Positions 27,640 to 36,240 of a stretch of DNA of 64,000 nt are shown here, piece by piece. The position numbers and the translations under genes were made by a program. Numbering within the stretch: position 1 is the first letter of the stretch; each line of letters starts with the position of its first letter. Source of the DNA: Kosmotogaceae bacterium. GTDB taxonomy: Bacteria > Thermotogota > Thermotogae > Petrotogales > Kosmotogaceae. The notes below the pieces were generated by a model. The model was not told the DNA's origin and did not search any database. It saw only the letters and a list, made by a program, of their open reading frames with translations. The stretch lies in assembly GCA_003444085.1 (NCBI GenBank), contig DLVL01000009.1, positions 1-64,000 on the forward strand. The letters are read 5' to 3'.

Positions 27640-28275
27640 TCACCTCACTCTCAAGAGTTTGCCTTCACCCAGAAACAAATATTCTGTCTTATCCATAGCA
27701 GTAAGAGACAGATTATACAGTGCGTCAGTACTTCTGCTCAGCTTGTCCCAGTCATATACTGTTATCTTAATTCCTCGCTTGAGAAGAAGATAACCGTCAA
27801 AGAGGTCCACATGAGCAACTATACTCCAGATTCTACCATCAGAAAGGAGCCTTTTTACATGAGCAAGTAACTCAACTTCCTCATTGGCGATAACTCTGAA
27901 CTCACCCTGCTCGAGTTTGAAATCTACTCCAGATATCACTGGAACTTCTCTTAGTTCTACCCTCTTGACGAAGTCCGTTATGACCAGGTCATCAGAAACC
28001 CAGTAGTGGCTATTCTCAAAGTAAGCAACGAATTCTGCACTCTTGACGATGAATCGGTCTCCTCCCACGGGCTCCGTTGTTGCCGGCACAATTATAACAG
28101 GACTTCCAGATACACTCATCACACTCGGAAAACGAACCGTTCTCCTCTGGTCGCTGATGATGCTGACCCGTACATCCACTGGATCAGAGAACAGTGCTTC
28201 TGCCGCAAAAGAAAGAACGCACCAGGCACACAAGAGCGATAGGAGGAATAGCGCAAAGTTTGCCCGACGTTCCAT
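27640..28275 (-). CDS. Divergent FtsQ/DivIB-like division protein
   Basis: A 211-residue protein with a membrane anchor at about residues 6-28 and an extracytoplasmic remainder. Sequence similarity to known FtsQ is weak. However, ELREVPVISGVDFKLEQGEF at about 109-128 resembles the start of the FtsQ beta domain (usually LPLITG), followed by a pattern of beta strands. Its place directly upstream of ftsA and ftsZ is the standard FtsQ position. The POTRA part is short and poorly matched. It starts 2 bp after the gyrB stop. FtsQ identity is inference from context plus this short motif. Confidence 0.6.
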   Translation of the reverse strand: MERRANFALFLLSLLCAWCVLSFAAEALFSDPVDVRVSIISDQRRTVRFPSVMSVSGSPVIIVPATTEPVGGDRFIVKSAEFVAYFENSHYWVSDDLVITDFVKRVELREVPVISGVDFKLEQGEFRVIANEEVELLAHVKRLLSDGRIWSIVAHVDLFDGYLLLKRGIKITVYDWDKLSRSTDALYNLSLTAMDKTEYLFLGEGKLLRVR

Positions 28276-28277
28276 TG

Positions 28278-30173
28278 CTAGACATCCAGATTGGATATAG
28301 ACAGAGCGTGCCTTTGAATGAACTCGCGTCTCTGTCCAACCTCACTACCCATAAGGATACTGAAGATGCTGTCAGCGACTTCGGCATCCTCCATGTCTAT
28401 TCTCAGTAGTTTTCGCCTTGTCGGATCCATCGTGGTTTCCCATAACTGCTCAGGATTCATCTCGCCCAACCCTTTGTACATCTGCATTGAATAGCGTTTG
28501 TCGGGGTTCTCTTTTAAGTAACACTGCAATTCCTCGTCTGAATAAAGGTATACCTTCTTTTTCCCTGATTCGATTTTGTAAAGCGGTGCCTGAGCTATAA
28601 AGACACGGCCTTCGGAAACAAGAGGTGTCATATACCTGTAGAAAAGGGTCAGCAACAATGTTCTGATGTGTGCTCCATCAACGTCTGCATCAGTCATTAT
28701 CACTATCTTTCCATATCTCAGCTTATTCAGATCACAGTCGTCGCCGACGCCTGTTCCTACTGCCACAATTATGTTATGAATCATCTCGTTCTTGAGAAAC
28801 TTCTCAAAACCTGCCTTCTCAACGTTGAGAATCTTTCCTCTCAGAGGCAAGATGGCCTGGAAATTCCTGTCTCGAGCTTCCTTTGATGAACCACCAGCTG
28901 AGTCTCCTTCAACGATGAAGAGTTCGGTCGTCTCCAGATCCTGTGAGATGCAGTCGGCCAGTTTGCCTGGAAGCGCAGTGTTCTCCAACATATTCTTGCG
29001 CCTGACCATTTCTCGTGCTCGTTTTGCCGCAAGTCTTGCTTTTGCAGCATCGACAGCTTTGGTGATAATCGCTTTGGCTTCTTTCTGATTGTAGTCGAAG
29101 ACTTCTTCGAGTCGCTCCCTTACAACCTTTATAACAGCCTCGTGCGCTTCTTCGTTTCCCAGTTTTGCCTTTGTCTGTCCTTCAAACTGGGGATCTTTCA
29201 GGAAGATGCTCAGAACAGCTGTCAGACCTTCTCGAACATCTTCTCCCTGAAGATTCTGGTCCTTGTCCTTAAGGATGTTATACTTCCTAGCTGTGTCGTT
29301 CATGAGCTTTGTAAGAACTGTCTTCAGAGCAGTCAGGTGAGTGCCGCCCTCAACGGTTTTTATGTTGTTTGCAAAGCATATGATCTGTTCATCATACGTA
29401 GATGTATACTGAAGTGCAAGCTGTACCTTTATTCCGTTGTGTAACCCTTCAATAAAAAACGGCTGCTTCTGCAAGCTCTTTCGAGAGCGGTTCATGTGCT
29501 TTACATACTCAGCTATACCACCTTCAAAGTGATAAGACCTCGTTTCGCTTATCCGTTTGTCAACGAGCGTGATCGTTGCCTCAGGGTTTAGATACGCAAG
29601 CTCACGCAAACGAGAATCAAGTATATCGAAATCAAAGTCGGTCGATGAAAAGACCTGCGAATCCGGTCGGAAAAATGTCTCCGTTCCATTCTCTTCACTA
29701 TCGCCAGCTTCTTCAACGGGTGTTACCGCCTTACCACGTTCATAGACCTGACGGAAAAACTTCCCGTCTCGGTGTACCCGAACCTCACACCACTCCGATA
29801 ACGCATTTACAACCGAGACACCTACACCATGCAGCCCACCGCTGATTTTGTAAGAGTCTTCCGAGAATTTTCCCCCTGCATGAAGTGTGGTCATGACAAC
29901 TTCAAGGGCACTCGTATTCGTGTCAGGATGCATCTCAGTCGGAATGCCCCTGCCGTTATCTTTGACCCTGACTGAATTGTCCTCTCGAATTTCAATAAGA
30001 ATTTCAGATGCGTAACCTGCCATCACTTCGTCAATGCTGTTATCCACGACCTCGTAAACGAGATGGTGCAGGCCGGCCTTTCCTGTCGACCCTATATACA
30101 TTCCCGGTCTCTTCCGGACTGGATCGAGTCCTTTCAGAATCTTTATGCTTTGAGCATCATATCTGTTCTTCAT
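28278..30173 (-). CDS. gyrB: DNA gyrase subunit B
   Basis: ATPase subunit of gyrase (or ParE-like type II topoisomerase). From the ATG at 30173 (GGAGGAATCGG site) it has 631 residues and begins MKNRYDAQSIKIL. The GHKL motif is EVVDNSIDEVMAGY, with a glycine-rich lid in ISGGLHGVGVSVVNALS. The TOPRIM motifs are FIVEGDSAGG and DADVDGAHI. The length fits the GyrB of thermophiles that lack the E. coli insert. A start seven codons upstream would lose the ribosome site. It overlaps the DciA-like gene by 17 bp. Confidence 0.96.
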   Translation of the reverse strand: MKNRYDAQSIKILKGLDPVRKRPGMYIGSTGKAGLHHLVYEVVDNSIDEVMAGYASEILIEIREDNSVRVKDNGRGIPTEMHPDTNTSALEVVMTTLHAGGKFSEDSYKISGGLHGVGVSVVNALSEWCEVRVHRDGKFFRQVYERGKAVTPVEEAGDSEENGTETFFRPDSQVFSSTDFDFDILDSRLRELAYLNPEATITLVDKRISETRSYHFEGGIAEYVKHMNRSRKSLQKQPFFIEGLHNGIKVQLALQYTSTYDEQIICFANNIKTVEGGTHLTALKTVLTKLMNDTARKYNILKDKDQNLQGEDVREGLTAVLSIFLKDPQFEGQTKAKLGNEEAHEAVIKVVRERLEEVFDYNQKEAKAIITKAVDAAKARLAAKRAREMVRRKNMLENTALPGKLADCISQDLETTELFIVEGDSAGGSSKEARDRNFQAILPLRGKILNVEKAGFEKFLKNEMIHNIIVAVGTGVGDDCDLNKLRYGKIVIMTDADVDGAHIRTLLLTLFYRYMTPLVSEGRVFIAQAPLYKIESGKKKVYLYSDEELQCYLKENPDKRYSMQMYKGLGEMNPEQLWETTMDPTRRKLLRIDMEDAEVADSIFSILMGSEVGQRREFIQRHALSISNLDV

Positions 30174-30489
30174 CCGATTCCTCCATATCGTCAAGTCTGC
30201 CGATTGTAATCTTCATGTCTTTTACAATGTTCATTCCGAGTTCTCGGTTCAAGCGCTGTATCAGCGGCCTCTTGTGCAGACCGAGTTCGTGCGCCCAAAG
30301 CCCTTCCGTTACTGAGACATACAGGACACCCTCGCGGAAGTCGCTGATACAACTACGCCTTGCGATGGTTTCACCAACGAGTGTGTGCCATCTGTAACGC
30401 ATAGTCAGCACGCGAAGCTTTGCAAAAAAGCCGTTTCGAGTGCTTAGTGAGTCGAAGACCCCCTTAAACGTGTCGAAATCCTTGTTCAC
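30157..30489 (-). CDS. DUF721/DciA-like protein, putative helicase loader
   Basis: A 110-residue protein with the DUF721 pattern RWHTLVGETIARRS (about 32-45) and GVLYVSVTEGLWAHELGLHK (about 54-73). DciA proteins of this family load the DnaB helicase in bacteria lacking DnaC or DnaI, and the family is often found next to gyrB, as here. The GTG start overlaps the preceding aminotransferase stop. The helicase-loading role is inferred from family and context. Confidence 0.8.
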   Translation of the reverse strand: MNKDFDTFKGVFDSLSTRNGFFAKLRVLTMRYRWHTLVGETIARRSCISDFREGVLYVSVTEGLWAHELGLHKRPLIQRLNRELGMNIVKDMKITIGRLDDMEESDEEQI

Positions 30490-31346
30490 TGATCAACTCC
30501 CGTCCAACATTCTTCGTCGCTCATTATGAAGCCTTCGAAATTGTCCAGAAGCAGTCTGGTCAAACCATCTGTGAAATCCTCAATCAGTACATGGTCGAGA
30601 ATTCGCCTTATCGGCACAATTCCTGCACTGGTATGAGTAAGGAAGGCCTCTTCAGCTGCGAAGAGTTCCCAGCTCTTCACGTTGCGTTCTTCTATTGGAA
30701 TCTCCATAGATCTTGCAAGCTTGATTACTATCTGACGAGTGATTCCCGGTAGAACACCTGACTTAATGTCAGGTGTGATTAGTGCTTCGTCTTTCACAAG
30801 AAAGAGGGTCGAAAAGGATCCTTCTGCGATATTCCCAAGTTCGTTGAGCATTATCATTTCATAGTTCTCACCAAGAATACGTCTGGTTAAGACATTCCAG
30901 GGAAGTCCTGGCGTCTTTATCACAGGATTTACGATGGCTGCAGATGGTCTGATATGAGGAGAAATCCCTACCCTAACACCGAGCTCATAAATATCTCGGG
31001 ATATCTCCGGGAGTTCTTGAAATATGAGAATAAGAGAGGAAACACCTTCGGTTTCTTCGAACAAGTTGATCCTGATACGCATCTCGCGGCTTTGAATCTT
31101 CTCGCGATTCCTATCGATCCCCTCGCTAACGAGCTTCACCAATTGAGAATAGCTGACTGAAACGGTCATCCCGAAAAGACCTGCTGAAAGCTTGAGTCGC
31201 TGGTAGTGACGTTTCAGCGAAAAAGGTAAAGAATTGTACGTCCTGAGTACCTCATAGACCACTGCGCTCGTGCTCATGGTCCTCAAAGGTAAGCCGCCTT
31301 TCAAGTCGTCAGCGGACAGCCAGCGATCTGAAATGAAACAGTCCAT
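30486..31346 (-). CDS. Class IV PLP aminotransferase (BCAT/DAAT/ADC-lyase family)
   Basis: A 286-residue fold type IV enzyme. The presumed PLP lysine lies in VIKTPGLPWN (about residue 144). The cofactor-binding ELGNIAEGSFSTLFLVKD segment and the SGVLPGITRQIVI segment are family hallmarks. Members are branched-chain aminotransferases, D-amino acid aminotransferases or aminodeoxychorismate lyases. The substrate cannot be decided by eye; the modest length argues somewhat against BCAT. I chose the ATG at 31346 with GAGGAGG upstream. It overlaps mtaB by 38 bp, an unusually long coding overlap. Confidence 0.85.
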   Translation of the reverse strand: MDCFISDRWLSADDLKGGLPLRTMSTSAVVYEVLRTYNSLPFSLKRHYQRLKLSAGLFGMTVSVSYSQLVKLVSEGIDRNREKIQSREMRIRINLFEETEGVSSLILIFQELPEISRDIYELGVRVGISPHIRPSAAIVNPVIKTPGLPWNVLTRRILGENYEMIMLNELGNIAEGSFSTLFLVKDEALITPDIKSGVLPGITRQIVIKLARSMEIPIEERNVKSWELFAAEEAFLTHTSAGIVPIRRILDHVLIEDFTDGLTRLLLDNFEGFIMSDEECWTGVDQ

Positions 31347-32607
31347 ATGATAAAACCTCCTCACTGCAGATCTTCTCAGAGACTACATCAACTAACTCTC
31401 CCTCTTCTCCAGAGGAAACAAGATGAGGGACATAATACTCATCCCGTCCAGAGGATGCCATGTGAGTTGTTCTCTCGATAAGCACCACTCTTTTCTTTCC
31501 AAGACTTTTCTGCAGATAATTACGGGTACTCTCCTGTGAGAGACACTCAAGTCTTCTCGCGCGTTCTTTTCTGACCGCTACTGGCACCTGATCTCTTAAG
31601 CGCGCTGCCACTGTACCTGGGCGTGGCGAAAACCTGAAAATGTGAGTTTTGAGGAATCCCACTTCCTTCACCACTTCACACGTTTCGTCGAAGTCAGTTT
31701 CTGACTCAGAAGGAAACCCGACGATAACGTCCGTGGTCAGTGCTATGAGTGGATTAAGCTCTCTCAATGCATCAACTAACGACATGAAAGAATCTCTATC
31801 ATAACCCCTGTTCATCAGGGACAGAACTCTGCTGGAACCGCTTTGAAGTGAAAGATGTAAGTGTTGGGCGATTCTCGGGTTCAACGCAATGTAATCTACG
31901 AGTTTATGTTCAACAAACGCCGGATGCAAAGAACTGAGCCTTAGACGCCATTCACCTTTAACAGTGTTGAGTTCCTGTAAGAGCCCTAACAATGACGAAT
32001 CGCAGTCATTACCGTAGAAACAGATATTCAGCCCTGTCAAAACGATTTCTTTGAACCCTCTGTCAACGAGATTCTCAAATTCACTCTTCACAACTGAAAC
32101 AGGCTTGCTCCGAATTGAGTTTCCCCTTGCCAGTCTGACCCTACAGTAAGTACAGCCGTTGCTGCAACCATCCTGAATAGTCACATAAGCCCGTGTCCTC
32201 CCCTCCGGAGCACTCAGCGATAAGGGAAGCCCTTTTTCTGAGCAGCATGACTCTGTATCGCCATACAGTATCTGTTTGATAACAGAATCTATACTTGTCT
32301 TGTACATGCTTTTTATGACTTCGTCGAAGCCAAGCCTTCGAAGCTCAGATTCAGAAAGCTCTGAATAGCAGCCTGTTACAAAAAACATCGAATCCGGGTT
32401 CTTGGCCTTCAAACTTCTATAGCGCTGTCTCAATTTCCTTTCAGCTTCGGCGGTAACTGTGCACGAATTGAAGAGAAAGATGTCCCCAGCACTTCCATCA
32501 ATTGTCACATCGAACTCTTTCGACAGGAGCCTCTGCATATGCGCGCTTTCACACTGGTTCAGTTTGCACCCAAATGTGTGTATTGCAAGGCTTCTCCTCT
32601 GTGTCAT
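31309..32607 (-). CDS. mtaB: tRNA t6A37 methylthiotransferase MtaB
   Basis: Radical-SAM enzyme converting t6A to ms2t6A at position 37 of ANN-decoding tRNAs. The 432-residue protein has the N-terminal UPF0004 domain (TFGCKLNQCES, FNSCTVT, VTGCYSE, holding its three cluster cysteines). The radical SAM triad is CSNGCTYC. The TFGCKLNQ start and CTYCRVRLARG favour MtaB over MiaB. A C-terminal TRAM-like region follows. The ATG overlaps the CBS gene stop by 4 bp. Confidence 0.93.
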   Translation of the reverse strand: MTQRRSLAIHTFGCKLNQCESAHMQRLLSKEFDVTIDGSAGDIFLFNSCTVTAEAERKLRQRYRSLKAKNPDSMFFVTGCYSELSESELRRLGFDEVIKSMYKTSIDSVIKQILYGDTESCCSEKGLPLSLSAPEGRTRAYVTIQDGCSNGCTYCRVRLARGNSIRSKPVSVVKSEFENLVDRGFKEIVLTGLNICFYGNDCDSSLLGLLQELNTVKGEWRLRLSSLHPAFVEHKLVDYIALNPRIAQHLHLSLQSGSSRVLSLMNRGYDRDSFMSLVDALRELNPLIALTTDVIVGFPSESETDFDETCEVVKEVGFLKTHIFRFSPRPGTVAARLRDQVPVAVRKERARRLECLSQESTRNYLQKSLGKKRVVLIERTTHMASSGRDEYYVPHLVSSGEEGELVDVVSEKICSEEVLSYGLFHFRSLAVR

Positions 32608-33056
32608 TCGCTGATTGTCCCGTGAGATGCCGCGTGTATCAGATGAATTCTTGTGACGATTCCGATAAGTCTGTTCTGTTCATCAACAACAGGAAGAGTC
32701 TTCAGACCATTCTTGATCAACAGGTCAGCGGCGTACATTACGGTATCATCGTCCGCCACAGCAATTGGTGGTTTCTTCATGTAGTCAATCACAGGACGGT
32801 TCCGCATCTGTGCCAACCGCTGGACGAATTGCTGTGTATCAGGAATGAATGATGCTGACTGTAATAGACTGAAGTAACTTGGCACCGCATTTCTGATGAT
32901 GTCAGTCTCGCTCATGAACCCAATTACCCTGTAATACTCGTCGACAACAGGAAGCCCGGCGGTTCTCTTTCGCAAACATATATGAGTGAATGTTTCGATA
33001 GTTTCATCTTCGAATACTGCAGAGACGTCCCTTATCATTGCTTCCCTGACGAGCAT
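32604..33056 (-). CDS. Two-CBS-domain protein
   Basis: A 150-residue cytoplasmic protein consisting of a CBS pair (about 1-58 and 91-147) joined by a helical linker. CBS repeats start at VREAMIRDVSAVFEDETIET and IDYMKKPPIAVADDDTVMYA. Such modules bind adenine nucleotides and usually regulate a partner. It starts 4 bp after the PfkB-family kinase gene and overlaps mtaB, so it may sense energy state for one of these. No specific function can be claimed. Confidence 0.88.
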   Translation of the reverse strand: MLVREAMIRDVSAVFEDETIETFTHICLRKRTAGLPVVDEYYRVIGFMSETDIIRNAVPSYFSLLQSASFIPDTQQFVQRLAQMRNRPVIDYMKKPPIAVADDDTVMYAADLLIKNGLKTLPVVDEQNRLIGIVTRIHLIHAASHGTISE

Positions 33057-33060
33057 CTAC

Positions 33061-34020
33061 TCACCTCAGCTTCTTGATCGTGAAGAAGTCCTCGAATCTG
33101 ATGACATCTTCATCTGTAATAATCATCTTCTCAACATATGCACTCTCAGCTATTGCCGCTGCCATCGCATGCTTAGCTGCCCCAAAGTAGTCATCAGGAG
33201 TTATCAACAGATGATGCACTGCACCAGCAATCAGACTGTCTCCCGTCCCCAGTAGATGCGACCTTTCAACTTGTTCCTTGGTTGAAAGAAGCCAGGTTCC
33301 CTCTGAGGTAGCGATTACATCACCCTCTATATGGAATGAGACAACAGCCATGAGCGATCCGCGACTTACTATTTCCTCCGCCGCACCCTGATAATCTTCC
33401 AACTCCACAAGCTCCTGTCCAAAAAGCTCCTGTGCACCACGCAAGTCAGGTTTGGCTATTGACACAGCACCACTTTCTACAGCTTTCTCAAACAGAGGCC
33501 CGACTGCCTCCACAATCACCACCTTGCCTTCGGCACGCGCTTCTTCGGAAAGAGTCGCGTAGAAGTCATCAGGAACACCCGGGGGAGCGCTTCCAGAAAT
33601 CACTACGATTCTCGATCTTTTCAAACCAATTCTGAATCTGCGCATGAACATTTCCAGGTCTTCCTCAGTTATTGAAGGCCCCACGGAGTTAATCTCCGTC
33701 ATTGTATCGTTGATAGGATCGACAATCGTTATGTTCTCGCGAGTCTCTTCTTCAACATGAACAAAAGAAGTGGAAATTAGCGGACTTACCTCTCGGAGTC
33801 GTTCTTCAACAACTGTGCCGATAAAGCCTCCAATGAAACCTATTGCGAGACTCGGAACCTGCAGCCCTGACAATATAATAGATACGTTGACACCTTTGCC
33901 ACCAGGTTGCATTACTGAGTACTTAGGGTTTTTGACCCGGTGAAGCCTGTCAACCTCCAGATTTTCAACAATCAATTCCCTATCCAGTGCAGGGTTCAAC
34001 GTAACAGTGAGTACATCCAC
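33061..34020 (-). CDS. PfkB-family sugar-phosphate kinase (1-phosphofructokinase/tagatose-6-phosphate kinase type)
   Basis: A 319-residue kinase of the FruK/LacC subfamily: it begins LTVTLNPALDR and has the PGGKGVNVS sugar-phosphate motif (about 39-47). The ATP/anion-hole motif is LLGTGDSLIAG, with the catalytic aspartate in GTGD rather than the commoner GAGD. I chose the GTG at 34020 because GGAGGT sits 5 bp upstream; an ATG four codons earlier would overlap that site. No PTS genes are adjacent, so fructose-1-phosphate as substrate is only a family-based guess. Confidence 0.85.
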   Translation of the reverse strand: MDVLTVTLNPALDRELIVENLEVDRLHRVKNPKYSVMQPGGKGVNVSIILSGLQVPSLAIGFIGGFIGTVVEERLREVSPLISTSFVHVEEETRENITIVDPINDTMTEINSVGPSITEEDLEMFMRRFRIGLKRSRIVVISGSAPPGVPDDFYATLSEEARAEGKVVIVEAVGPLFEKAVESGAVSIAKPDLRGAQELFGQELVELEDYQGAAEEIVSRGSLMAVVSFHIEGDVIATSEGTWLLSTKEQVERSHLLGTGDSLIAGAVHHLLITPDDYFGAAKHAMAAAIAESAYVEKMIITDEDVIRFEDFFTIKKLR

Positions 34021-34041
34021 AGTAACCTCCATGCAGGCCGG

Positions 34042-34770
34042 TTATCTCACTAGAGCGCCGTCCTGGAGTACGAAGTCGAAGGGTGATCCAGTATACTGAA
34101 TTTTACCATTTCGAAGCAGAATCATCAAATCGGAAATCTCCAGAAGTCTTGTATAGGAGCGAGAAGACACCACAATCGTGTGTGTTGCCTTCCTTGCAGC
34201 AAGAATGTCTTTCAGAGTTGCAATCAGTTCATCGTCAAGGTGATCCAGTACGTTGTCGAAGATTATCACTTCAGGTTTTCTGAACACAACGGATAGTATC
34301 AGCAGTACTAACCTCTGAAAGGACGAAAGTGAATCTATTCCTGTTCTTGGATCTTCCTTGAGCAGTTCTGAAGCTCCCATCTTTTCGAACAGGTCGAGCT
34401 CTTCATCAGAGAACTCCGTAAAGGTGAAGCTCCTGCCTTTCGTGAGCCTGAAAAACTCAAGGATTGAAAACTGCCTTATCGCACCCAAGAAACTCGAATC
34501 TGTATATGCGACCCTTCCACGAAGATCCTTCGTATCCATCAAAGATACATCCTCACCAAAAAGAAGCGTCTTGCCACTGTAAGAAACATTTGGGATAAAC
34601 TCTTCATTGAGTCTCAGAAAAGAGCGCAATAACATCGACTTCCCGGCCCAACGCGAACCGACAACTAATGAAAGAGATGTCGCGGCGATATCGAGGTTGA
34701 TATTACTGAGTACTTCTGTGCGACCTACGTGGAGGGAATAATCCACAAGAGAAAGAGCAACCTCACTCAC
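34042..34770 (-). CDS. Degenerate ABC-type ATPase, orphan
   Basis: A 242-residue protein with an ABC fold. Walker A is intact (GSRWAGKS, residues 38-45). The signature motif is degenerate (SLSSFQR at 147-153 instead of LSGGQ). Walker B reads VIIFDN, with N173 replacing the catalytic glutamate. The switch-histidine position lies in VSSRSYTR and has no histidine. It therefore probably binds but hardly hydrolyses ATP. The overall layout resembles PstB. No permease is near; the neighbours are a 55-residue protein (8 bp overlap), a PfkB kinase and rpoD. A regulatory or structural role is more likely than transport. Confidence 0.75.
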   Translation of the reverse strand: MSEVALSLVDYSLHVGRTEVLSNINLDIAATSLSLVVGSRWAGKSMLLRSFLRLNEEFIPNVSYSGKTLLFGEDVSLMDTKDLRGRVAYTDSSFLGAIRQFSILEFFRLTKGRSFTFTEFSDEELDLFEKMGASELLKEDPRTGIDSLSSFQRLVLLILSVVFRKPEVIIFDNVLDHLDDELIATLKDILAARKATHTIVVSSRSYTRLLEISDLMILLRNGKIQYTGSPFDFVLQDGALVR

Positions 34771-34930
34771 TAGATTGCTTCTTCTCTGTTTCGCTGCTGG
34801 AAGAGAGGCGTTTCAGCATCTCTTCGTTTGCTTTTGAGTCACCATTTTTTGCCATTCTTATGAGATCTATTTGGGAGACGATTCTTGGACTGGTCGCGAT
34901 AGGACGAGCCACTTTCTTCTGCGACACCAA
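34763..34930 (-). CDS. Small basic hypothetical protein
   Basis: A 55-residue frame from a TTG at 34930 (AAGGAG 8 bp upstream) or a GTG at 34927. It contains KKVARPIATSPRIVSQIDL and a charged C-terminal half ending in SSSSETEKKQSSE. No membrane segment or cysteine. It overlaps the degenerate ABC ATPase by 8 bp, so the two are likely translated together. I do not recognise the family. Confidence 0.65.
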   Translation of the reverse strand: MVSQKKVARPIATSPRIVSQIDLIRMAKNGDSKANEEMLKRLSSSSETEKKQSSE

Positions 34931-35019
34931 AATCACTCTCCTTCATCATCAATTGTAACTACATGTGATTGCTTCTTAATGATGCGCACTTGAAAAAACG
35001 GTTATAGATTGTCGAAGAA

Positions 35020-36240
35020 TCAGTCCTTCTTTGCGTTGTTCAGCATACCAAGAAGCGCCTTCAATTGCTTGCTTCGAGAAGGATGGCGCAGTTTTCGCAA
35101 TGCCTTAACCTCTATCTGTCTTATGCGTTCTCTTGTAACATTAAAGAATTGCCCAACTTCTTCCAGCGTCTTGGTTTTTCCATCAAGCAAACCATAACGC
35201 ATCTTCAGAACCATAGCTTCTCTGGGGCTCAACGTATCAAGAACCTGATCAATCTGTTCTCTGAGAAGCATCTTCATGGCTGATTCTTCAGGCCTCTCCA
35301 GGGATTCGTCATGGATGAAATCTCCCATCGTTGATTCCTCATCACCACTGATAGGAGACTCCAAAGACACAGTCTCTTTGGAAGCGGCAAGGATTTCCTC
35401 AATCTTCTCGGGTGTTTTTCCGGTCAATTTCCCAAGCTCTTCAACTGTTGGGTATTCTCCGTTTTCCTGCAGGTGCTCCCTGATAACTTTGTTCACTTTG
35501 TTTATCGTCTCTACCATATGAACAGGAACGCGTATTGTTCTTGCCTGATCAGCTATGGCGCGAGTTATTGCCTGACGTATCCACCAGGTCGCATAAGTGC
35601 TGAATTTGTAGCCCTTTTTCCAATCGAACTTCTCAACCGCCTTGATCAAACCGATATTGCCTTCCTGGATCAGGTCCAGAAAAGAGAGTCCTCTTCCGAT
35701 GTACCGTTTAGCTATAGATACTACGAGACGCAAGTTTGCCGTAATCAGTTCTTCGCGAGCTTTGGGATCGCCTTTCTGAGCACGCCTCGCAAGCTCCCTC
35801 TCTTTGCTGGGAGTCAGAAGAGATATCTTGCCGATCTCTTTCAGATACATCTTTATCGGATCCTTCAAAGAGATGTTGTCGTACATCTCTGGAGATGTTT
35901 CAAGAAGCGTTACGATCTCTTCTGTTTCGGTGTCATCACCGTCTACTTCGGAATTGGCTTCCTTTTCCAGGATCTTTATCCTGTTCTTCTCAAACTCCTC
36001 ATAGATTATCTCAACCAGGGAAGAATCAAAGCCCTCATAGTCTGGCGGAAAGGCGTTGTCTATGTCTTCATATGTAACGAAACCTTTTTTTCTTCCGAGT
36101 TTCAGGAGTTTCTTGATCTGTTTCTGGACATCATCCCGGCTGAGCACCTGAGCTGCTTGTTCTCGCCCAGGTATTTTGATTTCCTTTACCCGCTTCTTTC
36201 GAATGTCCTCAGACTTGCTCTTTTCCAATTCTCTCACCAT
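35020..36240 (-). CDS. rpoD: Primary RNA polymerase sigma factor RpoD/SigA
   Basis: A 406-residue group 1 sigma factor. Region 1.2 starts at [17 protein letters not shown]. Regions 2.3-2.4 include [20 protein letters not shown], which recognises the -10 element. Regions 3.0/3.1 follow at RTIRVPVHM. Region 4.2 ([20 protein letters not shown]) recognises the -35. Region 1.1 is present as a short N-terminal domain and there is no large insert. The start overlaps dnaG by 32 bp. Confidence 0.98.
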   Translation of the reverse strand: MVRELEKSKSEDIRKKRVKEIKIPGREQAAQVLSRDDVQKQIKKLLKLGRKKGFVTYEDIDNAFPPDYEGFDSSLVEIIYEEFEKNRIKILEKEANSEVDGDDTETEEIVTLLETSPEMYDNISLKDPIKMYLKEIGKISLLTPSKERELARRAQKGDPKAREELITANLRLVVSIAKRYIGRGLSFLDLIQEGNIGLIKAVEKFDWKKGYKFSTYATWWIRQAITRAIADQARTIRVPVHMVETINKVNKVIREHLQENGEYPTVEELGKLTGKTPEKIEEILAASKETVSLESPISGDEESTMGDFIHDESLERPEESAMKMLLREQIDQVLDTLSPREAMVLKMRYGLLDGKTKTLEEVGQFFNVTRERIRQIEVKALRKLRHPSRSKQLKALLGMLNNAKKD

